64,000 nucleotides of DNA from JAJFUI01 sp963754135 (GCA_963754135.1 CAVWEY010000001.1:546652-610651), one strand, 5' to 3'. Counted from the first letter of the stretch, positions 19,305-28,215 are shown. A program made the numbers and translations. The notes: generated from the sequence alone by a model not told the origin.

Positions 19305-20328
19305 ACCGGATCAACAGGATGTCGTCGTCCCGGACGACGTAATCCTTCGGTTCCTGCCGGAGGAGGTGCTGGGCCTTGATTTCGCGCTCGCTGCCCACGC
19401 GGACCAGGTCGGCGACGGTCATGATTTCGGCGCGGATGAAGCCGCGGGCGAGGTCGGAGTGGATGCCGTCGGCCGCCTCCAACGCGGTCCCGCCTCGGCG
19501 CAAAAGCCAGGTGCGGACCTCCTTCTCGCCGGCGGTGAAAAAGATCATCTGCCCGGAGGCCGCCAGCAGGGTGCGGATCAGGTGGTCGCGGTCGGTGGCC
19601 ACCAGGCCCATCTCCCGCTCGAACTCGGCGCGGTCTTGCGGGGTCATCTTCGACAACTCCAGCTCGAGCCCGGCGGGCACGGCCATCACCTGCATCTCGG
19701 GCCGGCTGATCGCGGTAAACCGCTCCGGGTGCGGTTCGTCGTCGGCCGTGTTGACGATCACCAGCCGCGGCTTCTCGCTGAAGAGCCGGAAGGCGCGGGT
19801 CACCTTCTGTTGCTCGTCGGTCATGTGCGACTCGCGCAGCGGCTTGCCGGACTCCATCGCAGAGAGCACGATTTTCAACGTGGCGTGCTCGTGTTCCAAC
19901 GTCTGGTGCTCCTGGCGGGGGAGCGGCTTTTTGAGCTGCTCCTCGACGCGCTGGATGCGGTTGCTGACGATCTCCATGTCGGCCAGCACGAGGTCCTCGT
20001 CGAAGGAGCGGAGATCGCTCACGGGATCGGTGCCGGCGAAGGCGGCCGCCACCAGCACCAGGCAGCCGGCCTCGCGGATCATGGCCAGCCGGGCGGCGTT
20101 GCCCTCGTGCGTGCGGCTCAGCCCCGGCGTATCGACCAGTTCGATCGCGGCCAGCGTGACCTTTTTCGGATGATAGACTGCCGCGAGCTGCTCGACGCGC
20201 GGCTCGGGGATCGTGGCCATGCCGCTCTGACCGGTGTGGGTCAGGGCGGGGTCGGGCGGCACGCCGGTGAGCCAGTGGAAGAGCGTGCTCTTGCCCGAAC
20301 CCTGATAACCGACCAGTCCGATTTTCAT
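19294..20328 (-). CDS. ychF: YchF/Obg-family GTPase
   Basis: Ribosome-associated P-loop NTPase. ATG at 20328 gives MKIGLVGYQGSGKSTLFHWL with a P-loop of the ATP-preferring YchF class. It has a G3-like VDTPGLSRTHEGN and coiled-coil NRIQRVEEQLKKPL; the G4 position reads VNTADDE instead of NKxD, in keeping with relaxed nucleotide specificity. The C-terminal TGS-like domain runs from about FFTAGEKEVRTWLLRRG to YVVRDDDILLIRF. 344 residues, slightly shorter than E. coli YchF. The start follows a palindrome (20338-20402) whose arm supplies the ribosome-binding site. Confidence 0.9.
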   Translation of the reverse strand: MKIGLVGYQGSGKSTLFHWLTGVPPDPALTHTGQSGMATIPEPRVEQLAAVYHPKKVTLAAIELVDTPGLSRTHEGNAARLAMIREAGCLVLVAAAFAGTDPVSDLRSFDEDLVLADMEIVSNRIQRVEEQLKKPLPRQEHQTLEHEHATLKIVLSAMESGKPLRESHMTDEQQKVTRAFRLFSEKPRLVIVNTADDEPHPERFTAISRPEMQVMAVPAGLELELSKMTPQDRAEFEREMGLVATDRDHLIRTLLAASGQMIFFTAGEKEVRTWLLRRGGTALEAADGIHSDLARGFIRAEIMTVADLVRVGSEREIKAQHLLRQEPKDYVVRDDDILLIRFSV

Positions 20329-20337
20329 GGCAGTAAT

Positions 20338-20402
20338 GTATTCCTCTCGCTCCGCGAGAGGGTCAGGGGTTGGGTGGACCTCACGCGGAGCGTGAGGAGT
20401 AC
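20338..20402. repeat. TCACGCGGAGCGTGA palindrome at the ychF start
   Basis: Hairpins CTCTCGCTCCGCGAGAG and CTCACGCGGAGCGTGAG bounded by GTA and TAC. On the minus strand it ends GCGAGAGGAATAC and the ychF ATG follows 9 bp later. Confidence 0.85.
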
Positions 20403-22725
20403 GTTGGCAGCCCGGCGATTTCCACCAGCGCAAGTTCTACCGTCCGGGTCTGGAGGTTGTCCAGGGGCGTGCGCCCGAAACGGACGCGGTAGAAGGCCTC
20501 GACAACCACGTCCGGCAGGGCGGCCAGCCGGCCGTCCCCGCTCAGGCCGGCCAGGCGGGCTCCGGCAGCGGCGGCGAATTCGCGCTGGGTTTGGCCTGGG
20601 GCGCGAACGAGCCCCTGCCGGGCCAGGAGGGTCTCGAAGCGGCGATAGAACTCGACCTCGACGCGGCGGCGGAGGCGCGGGGAGTGGTTGCCCGACCAGC
20701 GGGCCAGCAGGCGGCGGCCGAGGCGGGCCATCAGCCAGCCGGCGGCGGCCAGGACCGCCGCCACCACCAGCCCGGCCACCCCCAGCAGCAGCCAGGCAAC
20801 CTCCCGGCTGAGGCGATTCAAGTAGAGCGCGACGCTGAGCGAGTTGAACATCGCCCGCCACCGCCGCGGGCTGGTCGCCTCCCGCCACAGGTTCTCTGCC
20901 GCCTTGGCGATCGGCTGATAGATGGCGTCCCGCTGCCGCTGGCAGTCCAGTTCCACCACGTAGTTCGACCAGGCGGAATCCAGCCAATCCATCGTCCGGC
21001 GGATCGGGGTGAACCAGGTCACCCGCTCGTTGGCGAAGCCGGCGGGAGTGGGATCGAGCCGCAGCCATCCGCCCCATTTTTTCCAGTCCCAGTAGCCGTC
21101 GCCGTGTATCAGTTCGGGGGGGACCTCACGCAGATAGGCCTCGACCCACGTGTGGGCGTGGAGTTGGCGGACCTGGTAGTAACCGCCCAGGGGGTCCCAG
21201 GCGTCGTGATCGACCTTGTAACCGCAGACCATCCGCGCCCGAATCTTTTGGCTGCGGAGCATGAGCACCAGCGCCGTGGCGAAGTATTCGCAATGGCCTT
21301 GGGGGTGGTTCGTGACGAAGTCCTCGATGGGGTCGATCGCCGGGTCGCGGTCCTGGCCGGCCAGGCTGTATTGGAACTGTCCCGAGCGGGCAAGTTTTTG
21401 CTCCAGGTAGCGCGCCCGGCCGGCCAGGTCCTGCTCGGGCAGGCCGGACTCGGTGATCCAACGGCTGGCCAGGGCCCTGAGGTTGGGCATGGCATGTGGA
21501 CCTTTGGTCGCCGGCCCGGCCGCCGTGCCGCTCAACTCGTCGGGGAAACGCGGCGTCAGCGGCCCCTGCTCCCCCCTGACGATGGCCGTCGTTCCGAGCG
21601 TGTAGACGAACCGCTTCCGGCAGTCATCGCCGGTGCGGCGGAGCCGCGTTTGGCCGTGATCGACTTCGATGGCGGGATTTGATTCCAGGGCGATGTAGGG
21701 CGCCACGAAGAACAATTCGTCGCGGTCCATTCCCTCGAGCGTGATCTTCTGCCGCACCAGTCCGCTGCGCGGCAAGGGCCGGTCGTCCGGCTGTAGTTGT
21801 GTGCTGCCCAGCTTGGGCGGCTCCCCCGCCCGCCACTGGCCGCTCTCGTAGTTCACCAGCAAGGCGCCTTGGAGATAGATGTCGCCGTGAACGGGCTGAG
21901 GGGTCTGGCCGGGGTAGCGGTAGAACTGCACGCGCATCACCGCTTCGTGGCTCTCGATGATCTGCCCCAGTTCCCCGAGCGTGACCCTGTCGGAGAAGCC
22001 GACCAAGGGCTGTGGGCGGACCACGGCACTTCGCCAGGAAAACTGCCCGAACCGCGGCAACGCGAAGAACAACACCATCGTCAGGCCGAGGGTTTGCAGC
22101 CCCATGAACCCCAGCCGGCGGAACAGATCGGACCCCAGTGCCGCCTGGTCGCCTACGCGACCGCCATCGCCGGGCGCCCGAGCGGGGTTGTCGCCCTGAA
22201 CGCCGGCCGGCCCCGATCCTTGAACCCTGAACCCTGAACCGTGAACCCCTCGTCCATACCGTTCCCACTGGCGATATAGCAGCAGCAACGTCATCGCCGA
22301 AAAGCCCAACAGCATGTAGACCGCCAGCAGCAGGCCGAACCACACCCCCTGGCTGAACAGTGTGGCTATTACCACTTGCAACAGGCTGAGGACCACCAAC
22401 AGCCAATAGGTCCGCCCGTCCTTCCGCTGGAACAAGAGGATGATTTGAAGGAAGATCAGCAGCCAGGCGAAGTTCAGGGCCTGCAACTCGCTTCGCAGCC
22501 ACAACAGGTCTTGCAGCGCGATTGCCAGCGCCAGCAGCATCAGGGCGTTGGAAACCCGCCGGCCGAGAAGAACCGGCCGGTCACGTCGGTCAGCCACACC
22601 GAGACCACGGCCGCGACAATCACCAACAGGGGCGGCCCTTCGTTGCGTGCGCCCATGCCCAACAACAGCGCCCCCAGCGCGGCCAGCGCGGCCATGTTGA
22701 TCTGAAGCAGGCGTTGCAATGGCAT
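20381..22725 (-). CDS. TgpA-like membrane transglutaminase (DUF3488 + transglutaminase core)
   Basis: Starts at 22725 with MPLQRLLQINMAALAALGAL. Several hydrophobic helices follow (LLWLRSELQALNFAWLLIFL, GVWFGLLLAVYMLLGF), then the periplasmic transglutaminase-like domain with Cys in PQGHCEYFATALVLMLR, His in QLHAHTWVEAYLR and Asp in GWLRLDPTPAG, then a last helix AWLLLGVAGLVVAAVLAAA and a cytoplasmic tail. A shift near 22558 joins the first 55 residues. Four 7-bp units at 22219-22246 are translated as GSGFRVQGSG. The final SSRSA comes from the palindrome at 20338. It belongs with DUF58 and MoxR. Family members probably process peptides or peptidoglycan; the substrate is unknown. Confidence 0.85.
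22219..22246. repeat. 7-bp tandem repeat inside the transglutaminase gene
   Basis: Four units: CTTGAAC, CCTGAAC, CCTGAAC, CGTGAAC. Translated on the minus strand within VHGSGFRVQGSG, in a linker between membrane helices. Confidence 0.85.
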
Positions 22726-22731
22726 GGCAAT

Positions 22732-22786
22732 GTACCCCTCACGCTCCGCGTGAGGAATCCGGCGTCACGCGGAGCGTGACGAGTAC
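22732..22786. repeat. TCACGCGGAGCGTGA palindrome at the transglutaminase start
   Basis: Same family as 12132. Read on the minus strand it ends GCGTGAGGGGTACA, and the ATG at 22725 follows 6 bp later. Confidence 0.85.
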
Positions 22787-22797
22787 AAATATCGAAA

Positions 22798-24012
22798 TCA
22801 TTCCACTTGGAAGAACTCGTCCAGTTGTCCGCTGGAGGCGTCGATCGAGCGGATCCGCCGCAGCCGCTCGCGGAACAGGGGATCGGCCCACAGCGCGGCC
22901 AGCCGCGACGTGTCGGCCAGATCGACCGGCCGGGTACTCACCAGCACAACCTCCGTGTCGGCGGCGATCCGCCGCAGGGCGTGGGCCAAGAGCGCCGGAA
23001 GCGCGTCGCCGCGGTGGCCTTCGACCAACGCCAGCCGCTCCATCAGGCCCTGGAGGGTCGCCGGCGAGGCCGGCCCGCCGACGCACTCCGCCGCACCGCT
23101 GTAGAATCCCAGGTACACGTTGCTCCCGCCCTTGCGGCACAGGTCGGCCAACACGGTGGCGGCGAAGCTGACGCCCAGTTCCACGGCCTCAAGCTGCTTG
23201 GCTGTGGGTTTTTCGGGCTGCCAGAGGTCGAGCACGACGGCCACGTCCCGGCTCCGCGGCCGCTCGAATTGGCGAACGACCAGCTTGCCGAGCCGGGCGG
23301 AACTCCGCCAGTGGATCAGCCGCCGGCCGTCGCCGGCCCGCCACTCGCGGACGCCGAAGAAATCCCCCTCGGGCCCCGGCCGGCGGCGGCGATCCGTGCC
23401 GGAGAAGGCCTCCAACCGCCGCGCGGCCCAGCCTTCGGTCAGCCGGCCCAGCCGGGGCAACACGATCAGCGTCTCGGAGTCGCCGTCGGTGACCGTGCGC
23501 GAGAACAAACCGAAGGGGAAGCGGGTCGTCAGCCGCACGGGTCCGAAGCGATAGCGGCCCCGCTGCGCAAGCCGGCCGCGGTAGGCCCCCTTGCTCGACT
23601 GCCCCGCGCGGACGTAGGGGAACAGCACGCTGGGCTTAAGCGGCGGTTCCCGGCGCCGGCCGATTCCGGGGGCTGTTAGCCCCCGGCGATTGTGGTTCGC
23701 ATTCGACTCCCGCTCAATCTGCTCCTCGACCACGACCGCCCAGCTTCCCAGCCGCCGCCGAGCGTTGGTCAGGCTGAGATTGACCGAGAGCACGTCGCCG
23801 GCGCCGATCCAGGGGGGCAGCTTGCGCTCCAGCCGCAGGCCGCGGAGCGTCGTCCTTACCGCCTGCCAATTCAACAGCACTGGCCCCAGCAACATCCCGG
23901 CCAGGATCAGCAGCAGGTTGACCTCCTTGAGCATCGCCCCGCCGGCAACCAGGGCCAAAATCGCCAAGTAGTACCAGCCCTCGCGGCAGACGGTGGTTTG
24001 ACGGCGGAACAT
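22798..24012 (-). CDS. DUF58 protein with two N-terminal membrane helices
   Basis: MFRRQTTVCREGWYYLAILA and LLLILAGMLLGPVLLN are membrane helices. The body has the DUF58 features FGLFSRTVTDGD, GDFFGVREWRAGDGRRLIHW and RSSARLGKLVVRQFERP, and the vWA-like VAVVLDLW. 404 residues in one frame. A palindrome at 23666-23686 is translated as NRRGLTAPGIG between two conserved blocks. DUF58, MoxR and TgpA genes are usually adjacent; here the RAYT and its repeats separate DUF58 from moxR. Confidence 0.9.
   Translation of the reverse strand: MFRRQTTVCREGWYYLAILALVAGGAMLKEVNLLLILAGMLLGPVLLNWQAVRTTLRGLRLERKLPPWIGAGDVLSVNLSLTNARRRLGSWAVVVEEQIERESNANHNRRGLTAPGIGRRREPPLKPSVLFPYVRAGQSSKGAYRGRLAQRGRYRFGPVRLTTRFPFGLFSRTVTDGDSETLIVLPRLGRLTEGWAARRLEAFSGTDRRRRPGPEGDFFGVREWRAGDGRRLIHWRSSARLGKLVVRQFERPRSRDVAVVLDLWQPEKPTAKQLEAVELGVSFAATVLADLCRKGGSNVYLGFYSGAAECVGGPASPATLQGLMERLALVEGHRGDALPALLAHALRRIAADTEVVLVSTRPVDLADTSRLAALWADPLFRERLRRIRSIDASSGQLDEFFQVE
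23666..23686. repeat. Short palindrome translated within the DUF58 gene
   Basis: CCGGGGGCT, GTT and AGCCCCCGG form a perfect stem, flanked on both sides by the direct repeat CGATT. Confidence 0.85.
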
Positions 24013-24049
24013 GGATGGTCAGACCTGGGCGAACCCAGAAGGAATTGAA

Positions 24050-24283
24050 CGGAACGCCCCTGAAAGGGCCAAATGGGAAACCCCAGAGCGCTGCCCTGAG
24101 GACCGGGTGACGTCGGGATCGGCCGGCCCTGAAAGGGCCAAATGGGATAGCCCAGGGCGCCGCCCTGGGGATCGGGTAACGTCGGGACCGGCCGGCCCTG
24201 AAAGGGCCAAATGGGATAGCCCAGGGCAACGCCCTGGGGACGCGGGACGCCGTTGCCGTGGAAGCCCGGAAAGGGCGTGATTG
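24050..24283. repeat. Three tandem REP-like units of about 69 bp left of the RAYT gene
   Basis: Units start CCCTGAAAGGGCCAAATGGG, then a hairpin AGCCCAGGGC...GCCCTGGGG, then GGGTRACGTCGGGA. They lie between the DUF58 start and the RAYT stop. Confidence 0.9.
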
Positions 24284-24295
24284 CCGCTCGAGGAT

Positions 24296-24748
24296 TCAAT
24301 CCCAAACGTAACGTTCATCGTATTGGACCTGGTATTTCGCCAAGAATTGACGGAACTCCTCTTGGAACGTCCTCCGCCGATGATGTTCCCGCTGTCCCGC
24401 GATATACTTCTTAACCGCCTCCAATTGCGACTGCCCGACGGAGAACGCGCCGTAGCCCGCCTGCCATGAGAACCCGGCATAGCGATCCCCCTTGGTCTTG
24501 ATCCATTTGGAACTGCTTCCCTTGATCTCCTCTAGCAGCGACGAAACCGTTGTCGTTCGTGCCAGCGAGCAGACGAGATGCACATGGTCGTCCGAGCCCC
24601 CGATTTCGTGTGCCGGGCAACCGTGGGCGCGGCAAATCGAGGCCAAATACGGATGTAACTCCCGCTCGATGTCGACGGGAATCAACGGGGCACGGTTCTT
24701 TGTGCTGAAGATGATGTGCAGCAAAATATTTGCCAACGATTGCGGCAT
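24296..24748 (-). mobile_element. REP-associated tyrosine transposase (RAYT, Y1/IS200-like)
   Basis: Single-strand HUH transposase thought to spread REP hairpins. ATG at 24748 gives MPQSLANILLHIIFSTKNRA. The metal-binding HUH is DDHVHLVCSL, and the catalytic Tyr is likely in AVKKYIAGQREHHRRRTFQ. The HxxR/TFQEEF segment is typical of this group, and 150 residues is a normal length. It is flanked on both sides by REP-like hairpins, and its own 5' end is reiterated upstream in 61-bp units (24732-24910). It sits inside the MoxR-DUF58-TgpA operon. The frame is intact, so it may be active. Confidence 0.9.
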
Positions 24749-24910
24749 GGCGTCAGTCCCGAAAGGACGCAATGTGAAAGCCCACGATATTCGCCAAGGA
24801 TTGTGGCGTGACGTTAGTCCCAAAGGGACGCAATGTGATAGCCCACGGTGGTCGCCAACGATTGCGGCATGGCGTTAGTCCCGAAGGGACGTAATGTGAA
24901 AGCCCAGGGC
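24732..24910. repeat. 61-bp tandem units containing copies of the RAYT 5' end
   Basis: Units start at 24732, 24793 and 24854. Each begins with the complement of the RAYT start (GCCAACGATTGCGGCATGGC) followed by GTYAGTCCCGAARGGACGYA and ATGTGAAAGCCCA. The third unit breaks into the AGCCCAGGGCAACGCCCTGG hairpin. Confidence 0.9.
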
Positions 24911-25120
24911 AACGCCCTGGGGAACAAGGCCAATCTGAGGGGTCAGCCCTGAAAGGGGGGCATGGCGCATCAAGCCGCCCTTTCAGGGCTTGCGCATACG
25001 CGAAACCGGTCCCCAGGGCGTTGCCCTGGGCTGTCCCATCCGGCCCTTTCAGGGCCCGAGCGACCGTTACGTTACCCTTTCCCCAGGGCGTTGCTGGTCT
25101 GTCCCATTTTGCCCCCTTCG
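24905..25120. repeat. REP hairpins right of the RAYT gene, mixed orientation
   Basis: Hairpins AGCCCAGGGCAACGCCCTGGGG near 24900, GCCCTGAAAGG with CCCTTTCAGGGC near 24945-24990, and the inverse CCCCAGGGCGTTGCCCTGGG near 25011-25035, ending in GTTACGTTACCC and a last CCCCAGGGCGTTGC. Opposite orientation to the array at 24050. Confidence 0.8.
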
Positions 25121-25195
25121 GGGGCGTTTGTTTCCTCGGCCGATAACAACACGCAGCAATACGACATTCCATCATGGCTGTCACCATCATAGCTG

Positions 25196-25867
25196 TTACG
25201 ACGGCCCGCCGCCAGACTCCCTGCGTCGCGCCAGAATCTCCCCGAACCCGATCCCCAGCAGCCAGGGCGCGGCGATATACCATCGCTGGTCGGCAAACCG
25301 CCCGATGAAAACCGACCGAAGAATCCAGTCCGCTTGGCGTTGGTAGAGCGCATCTATGCTTCTGAATCCCAGAGTCTCATAAAGCGTGGAGCAGCCGTAG
25401 CAATCTCTGAGCGTGAGGAAAATTGCCGTCGCGATGAACAGTTCAGTCAAGGCGAGCGAACCCGCCAACGACCAGAGTGTCACATGGGACTTTGCTCGCA
25501 AGAATACGGCAAAGCAGAACACAATTAGAACACACAACCAAAGTGCGCGCTGACTGATACCCTGGTAGCCCCCGATAACGCCGCCTACGGGAGGCCGCGT
25601 CAGATACGCCAGAACCCCTGTCATGTATATCACACCGAACACAATACATGCGCGAAGCAAACACTGCTGTGCGGCATCCGAGAAGACACCGGCCAAGACG
25701 ACGATCGAGAGGTATATCACGATGTCGGTCTTGACCCAGCCGTCCAATGAAGCCCGGCTGAACAAGACGGCGATGGCCGTGGTGGCGACGAACATCCGGC
25801 GGAGACTGAACTGCCAACGCCCTCTGGCGGGCGGCGGCTCATTCTTCTCGCCCAGATCGGTGCTCAT
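25196..25867 (-). CDS. Multi-helix membrane protein, planctomycete type
   Basis: The N-terminus WQFSLRRMFVATTAIAVLFS matches the 'FSLR.ML' start common to planctomycete membrane proteins. At least five hydrophobic stretches follow (IVIYLSIVVLAGVFSDAA, ACIVFGVIYMTGVLAYL, LWLCVLIVFCFAVFL, LALTELFIATAIFL). 223 residues, intact. It lies just downstream of moxR (10 bp gap), so it is probably cotranscribed. Function unknown. Confidence 0.65.
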   Translation of the reverse strand: MSTDLGEKNEPPPARGRWQFSLRRMFVATTAIAVLFSRASLDGWVKTDIVIYLSIVVLAGVFSDAAQQCLLRACIVFGVIYMTGVLAYLTRPPVGGVIGGYQGISQRALWLCVLIVFCFAVFLRAKSHVTLWSLAGSLALTELFIATAIFLTLRDCYGCSTLYETLGFRSIDALYQRQADWILRSVFIGRFADQRWYIAAPWLLGIGFGEILARRRESGGGPS

Positions 25868-25876
25868 GGCAGGCGT

Positions 25877-26819
25877 CTACCCCGGCACGTGGACTTCCTC
25901 AACCAGCCGCTCGATCAGCGATTCGACCGCCTCGCGTTGGCCGCCGTGCAGGTAGCCCTTGGGGATCACCCGATGGGCGAGCACGGGGACGGCCAGCCGC
26001 TTGACGTCGTCGGGCACGACGAACTGCCGGCCGGCCACGAGCGCCGACGCCTGGGCTGCCCGATAGAACGCCAGCGCCCCGCGGGTGCTCACGCCGACGT
26101 GCAACTCGTCGCACCGCCGCGTGGCCTGGATAATGTCCAGCAGATACTCGTCGATCGACCTTTCTGCCGCCACCTGCCGGACAGCCGCCTGGAGGGCGGC
26201 AACCTGGTCACAATCCAGTACCGGCCCGAGCGAATCGACAGGCTCCCCCTCGCGGTGCGTCGAAAGGACCTCCAGTTCCACCTCCCGCTGCGGATAGCCC
26301 AGCGGAATGCGGAGCAGGAAGCGGTCGAGCTGGCTTTCGGGCAAGGGATACGTGCCCTCGAACTCGACGGGGTTCTGCGTGGCGATGACCATGAACGGCC
26401 GGGGGAGCGGATGGGTCTGGCCGTCGGCCGAGAACCTGCCGCTCGCTCATCGACTCCAACAGGGCGCTCTGGGTGCGGGGGGTCGCCCGGTTGATCTCGT
26501 CGGCCAGCACGACGTTGGCGAAGATCGGACCGGGGCTGAACAGGAACTCGTGCGTCTGGCTGTTATAGAGGCTGCTGCCGGTAATGTCGGCCGGCAGCAG
26601 GTCCGGCGTGAACTGGATGCGGTGGAAGCGGCCGGCGAGGCTGCGGGCGATGGCCTTGCCCACCAGGGTCTTGCCCACCCCCGGCACGTCTTCCAGCAAG
26701 ACGTGTTCGCCCGCCAAGAGCGCCACCACGGCCAGCCGCACGGCGTCGGGCTTGCCCAGGACGACGCGGGAGATGTTCTGTTGCAACCGTGCGATGAGGT
26801 CCTGCGGTTCGTCGCTCAT
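25877..26819 (-). CDS. MoxR-family AAA+ ATPase (one frameshift)
   Basis: AAA+ chaperone-like ATPase that usually works with DUF58/vWA proteins. Walker A VPGVGKTLVGKAIA, Walker B NVVLADEINRATPRTQSALLE, sensor 1 MVIATQNPVEFEGTYPL, Arg finger DRFLLRIPLGYP, and the C-terminal lid VGVSTRGALAFYRAAQA. An extra C near 26437, between ERQV and SADGQTHPLPRPF, splits the frame. About 313 residues. It heads the moxR, membrane protein, [RAYT], DUF58, TgpA series on the minus strand. Confidence 0.9.
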
Positions 26820-26842
26820 GGTGCCTTTCCAGTCGGTTCGAT

Positions 26843-27061
26843 CTATTCAGAGAACAGTCGCTCTTCAAGGATAACCTTACTCAACTCCAAACCCTCGATC
26901 CGCAACGGAGTAGCACGCCTCCAACGGTTCATCGAAATCCGACGGATCGGCCCGAGCAAGGCCAAGGGCGTGCCGCGCCGACAGACGCTGACAATCTCGC
27001 CCCGCTCCGCCGCATCGAGATAACGCTTGAGATGGCGCCACAATTCTGTAACCGTGACCAT
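26843..27061 (-). CDS. Phd/YefM-type antitoxin-like protein, apparently orphan
   Basis: MVTVTELWRHLKRYLDAAER followed by GEIVSVCRRGTPLALLGPI matches the Phd/YefM N-terminal DNA-binding fold (xxxV..LR..L...L..A..G..v.v.r.G.p.a.l). 72 residues; the C-terminus, usually the toxin-binding part, is ISMNRWRRATPLRIEG and onward. No PIN, RelE or Doc toxin lies on either side. Its stop is 24 bp before the MoxR start. Either an orphan antitoxin or a repressor. Confidence 0.6.
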   Translation of the reverse strand: MVTVTELWRHLKRYLDAAERGEIVSVCRRGTPLALLGPIRRISMNRWRRATPLRIEGLELSKVILEERLFSE

Positions 27062-27141
27062 GCCAAGGTCTCCGGAGGAAAACCTGCACTATCGCAGTGT
27101 ACACTTCCGGTCGCGCCGATTCAACGGTGGGATAGAGGCTA

Positions 27142-27470
27142 TTACTGCTTGTCCGCGTCGCTCTCGGGCTTTCCGAACACCGCGGCGCCGAGGCGGTAGA
27201 GCACCAGCAGCACCAGCGCGCCAGAGTGGCGGCCAAGAATCCCAGGGGACTGATGGGGTTCATCGAGCGGCCGGGAAAGAGCCAACTGAGGCCCAGCAGA
27301 CCGACGGTGCTGCCGGTGATGCCCAGCACCACGGCCCAGAAGGGTCCGGCGGGGCGGCGGAGCGGAAACAGCACGGTGGCCAACAGACCGGCCAAGGCGC
27401 CAAAGCCGACCCAGACCAGCACCAGGTATATCCAGTGCTGAGCGGCGGGGGAGAGGGGGAGGTCGGGCAT
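27142..27470 (-). CDS. Small GlsB/YeaQ-like membrane protein (one frameshift)
   Basis: MPDLPLSPAAQHWIYLVLVW, GFGALAGLLATVLFPLRRPA and FWAVVLGITGSTVGLLGLSW give three helices with the glycine pattern of the transglycosylase-associated/GlsB family. After a shift near 27225 the C-terminus reads ALVVLLVLYRLGAAVF and ends ESDADKQ. About 108 residues. Function unknown. Confidence 0.6.
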
Positions 27471-27653
27471 GTTCCGTATTCCTTGTGCTGCTGACGTCCA
27501 AGGGGTGCCGCGGCGGCGGCACTCCGCGCTTGGACGCCAGCAACGCAAGGCGCCGTCCCCCCCACAACGCGGCCCTCGGCGTCACGTGCCAGCGGGTTGG
27601 TTCCGGCCCATCCCGTCCGGACACGCTTCTGCCAACCGCGTTCGGCGTGTCTT

Positions 27654-27708
27654 GTACTCGTCACGCTCCGCGTGACGAAGTTTCCCTCACGCGGAGCGTG
27701 AGGAGCAC
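27654..27708. repeat. TCACGCGGAGCGTGA palindrome, fourth copy
   Basis: GTACTCGTCACGCTCCGCGTGACG and CCCTCACGCGGAGCGTGAGG, bounded by GTAC and GCAC. Here it lies in the gap after the 27721-27981 lipoprotein gene rather than at a start codon. Confidence 0.85.
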
Positions 27709-27720
27709 CTTGAGTCGCGA

Positions 27721-27981
27721 CTAGCGTTGCCCCTGTTGTTGCATCTGCTGTTGCTGTTGCGCCACGTCTTGGCTGTATGCCTTCTGGGCGGCGGCCTCCC
27801 GGGCGAGCGGGAACTGCGGACCCGGCGGGAAGTACTGCACATCGTCATTCATGTAGTACGGGCTGGGCAGCGTCTGGCCGCCGAAGTCCGACTGGCAGCC
27901 GCTCAGCCCTAGACCCGCCAGTAGCCCCAGGCCGAGCAACAACATCCGCAAGGGGCGCCGCTGGTTGAAAGAGCCCGTCAT
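27721..27981 (-). CDS. Small Gln-rich lipoprotein
   Basis: MTGSFNQRRPLRMLLLGLGL and AGLGLSGC form a signal with lipobox LSGC. The mature part is short (SPYYMNDDVQYFPPGPQFPL) and ends in a Gln-rich tail, DVAQQQQQMQQQGQR. 86 residues, intact. Probably envelope-anchored. Function unknown. Confidence 0.65.
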   Translation of the reverse strand: MTGSFNQRRPLRMLLLGLGLLAGLGLSGCQSDFGGQTLPSPYYMNDDVQYFPPGPQFPLAREAAAQKAYSQDVAQQQQQMQQQGQR

Positions 27982-28175
27982 GGGCGACCTCCATTAGAAG
28001 GCACTTAGATTGCCTATATTGCCACGTTGACCTCACACGCAGAATCCTTCCCTCCGATATAATCGTCGCAAACGTTATCGGCAACGTAGGCGGCAAGACT
28101 TTAGGAGAAGGACCGAGAGGCGAGGGGCGGGGGGGTGAGAGACGGGGGACGAGCGGAATTAACGCCGTGGGGCTA

Positions 28176-28207
28176 CCAAGCCCACGGGTCGCAACCCGTG
28201 GGCTTGG
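28176..28207. terminator. Perfect stem-loop between genes, possible terminator
   Basis: CCAAGCCCACGGGT, CGCA and ACCCGTGGGCTTGG form a 14-bp perfect stem just past the sppA stop. No T-run follows, so it may simply be another repeat. Confidence 0.5.
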
Positions 28208-28215
28208 CTTCGTTT

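Noticed and set aside
19366..20811. 481-residue plus-strand open frame over ychF and the transglutaminase end
   Set aside because: Spans the antisense of two real genes and a palindrome; no domain pattern.
24050..24910. CRISPR array
   Set aside because: The tandem units of about 69 and 61 bp are contiguous, with no unique spacers between identical short repeats, and no cas genes are near. They are RAYT-associated REP repeats.
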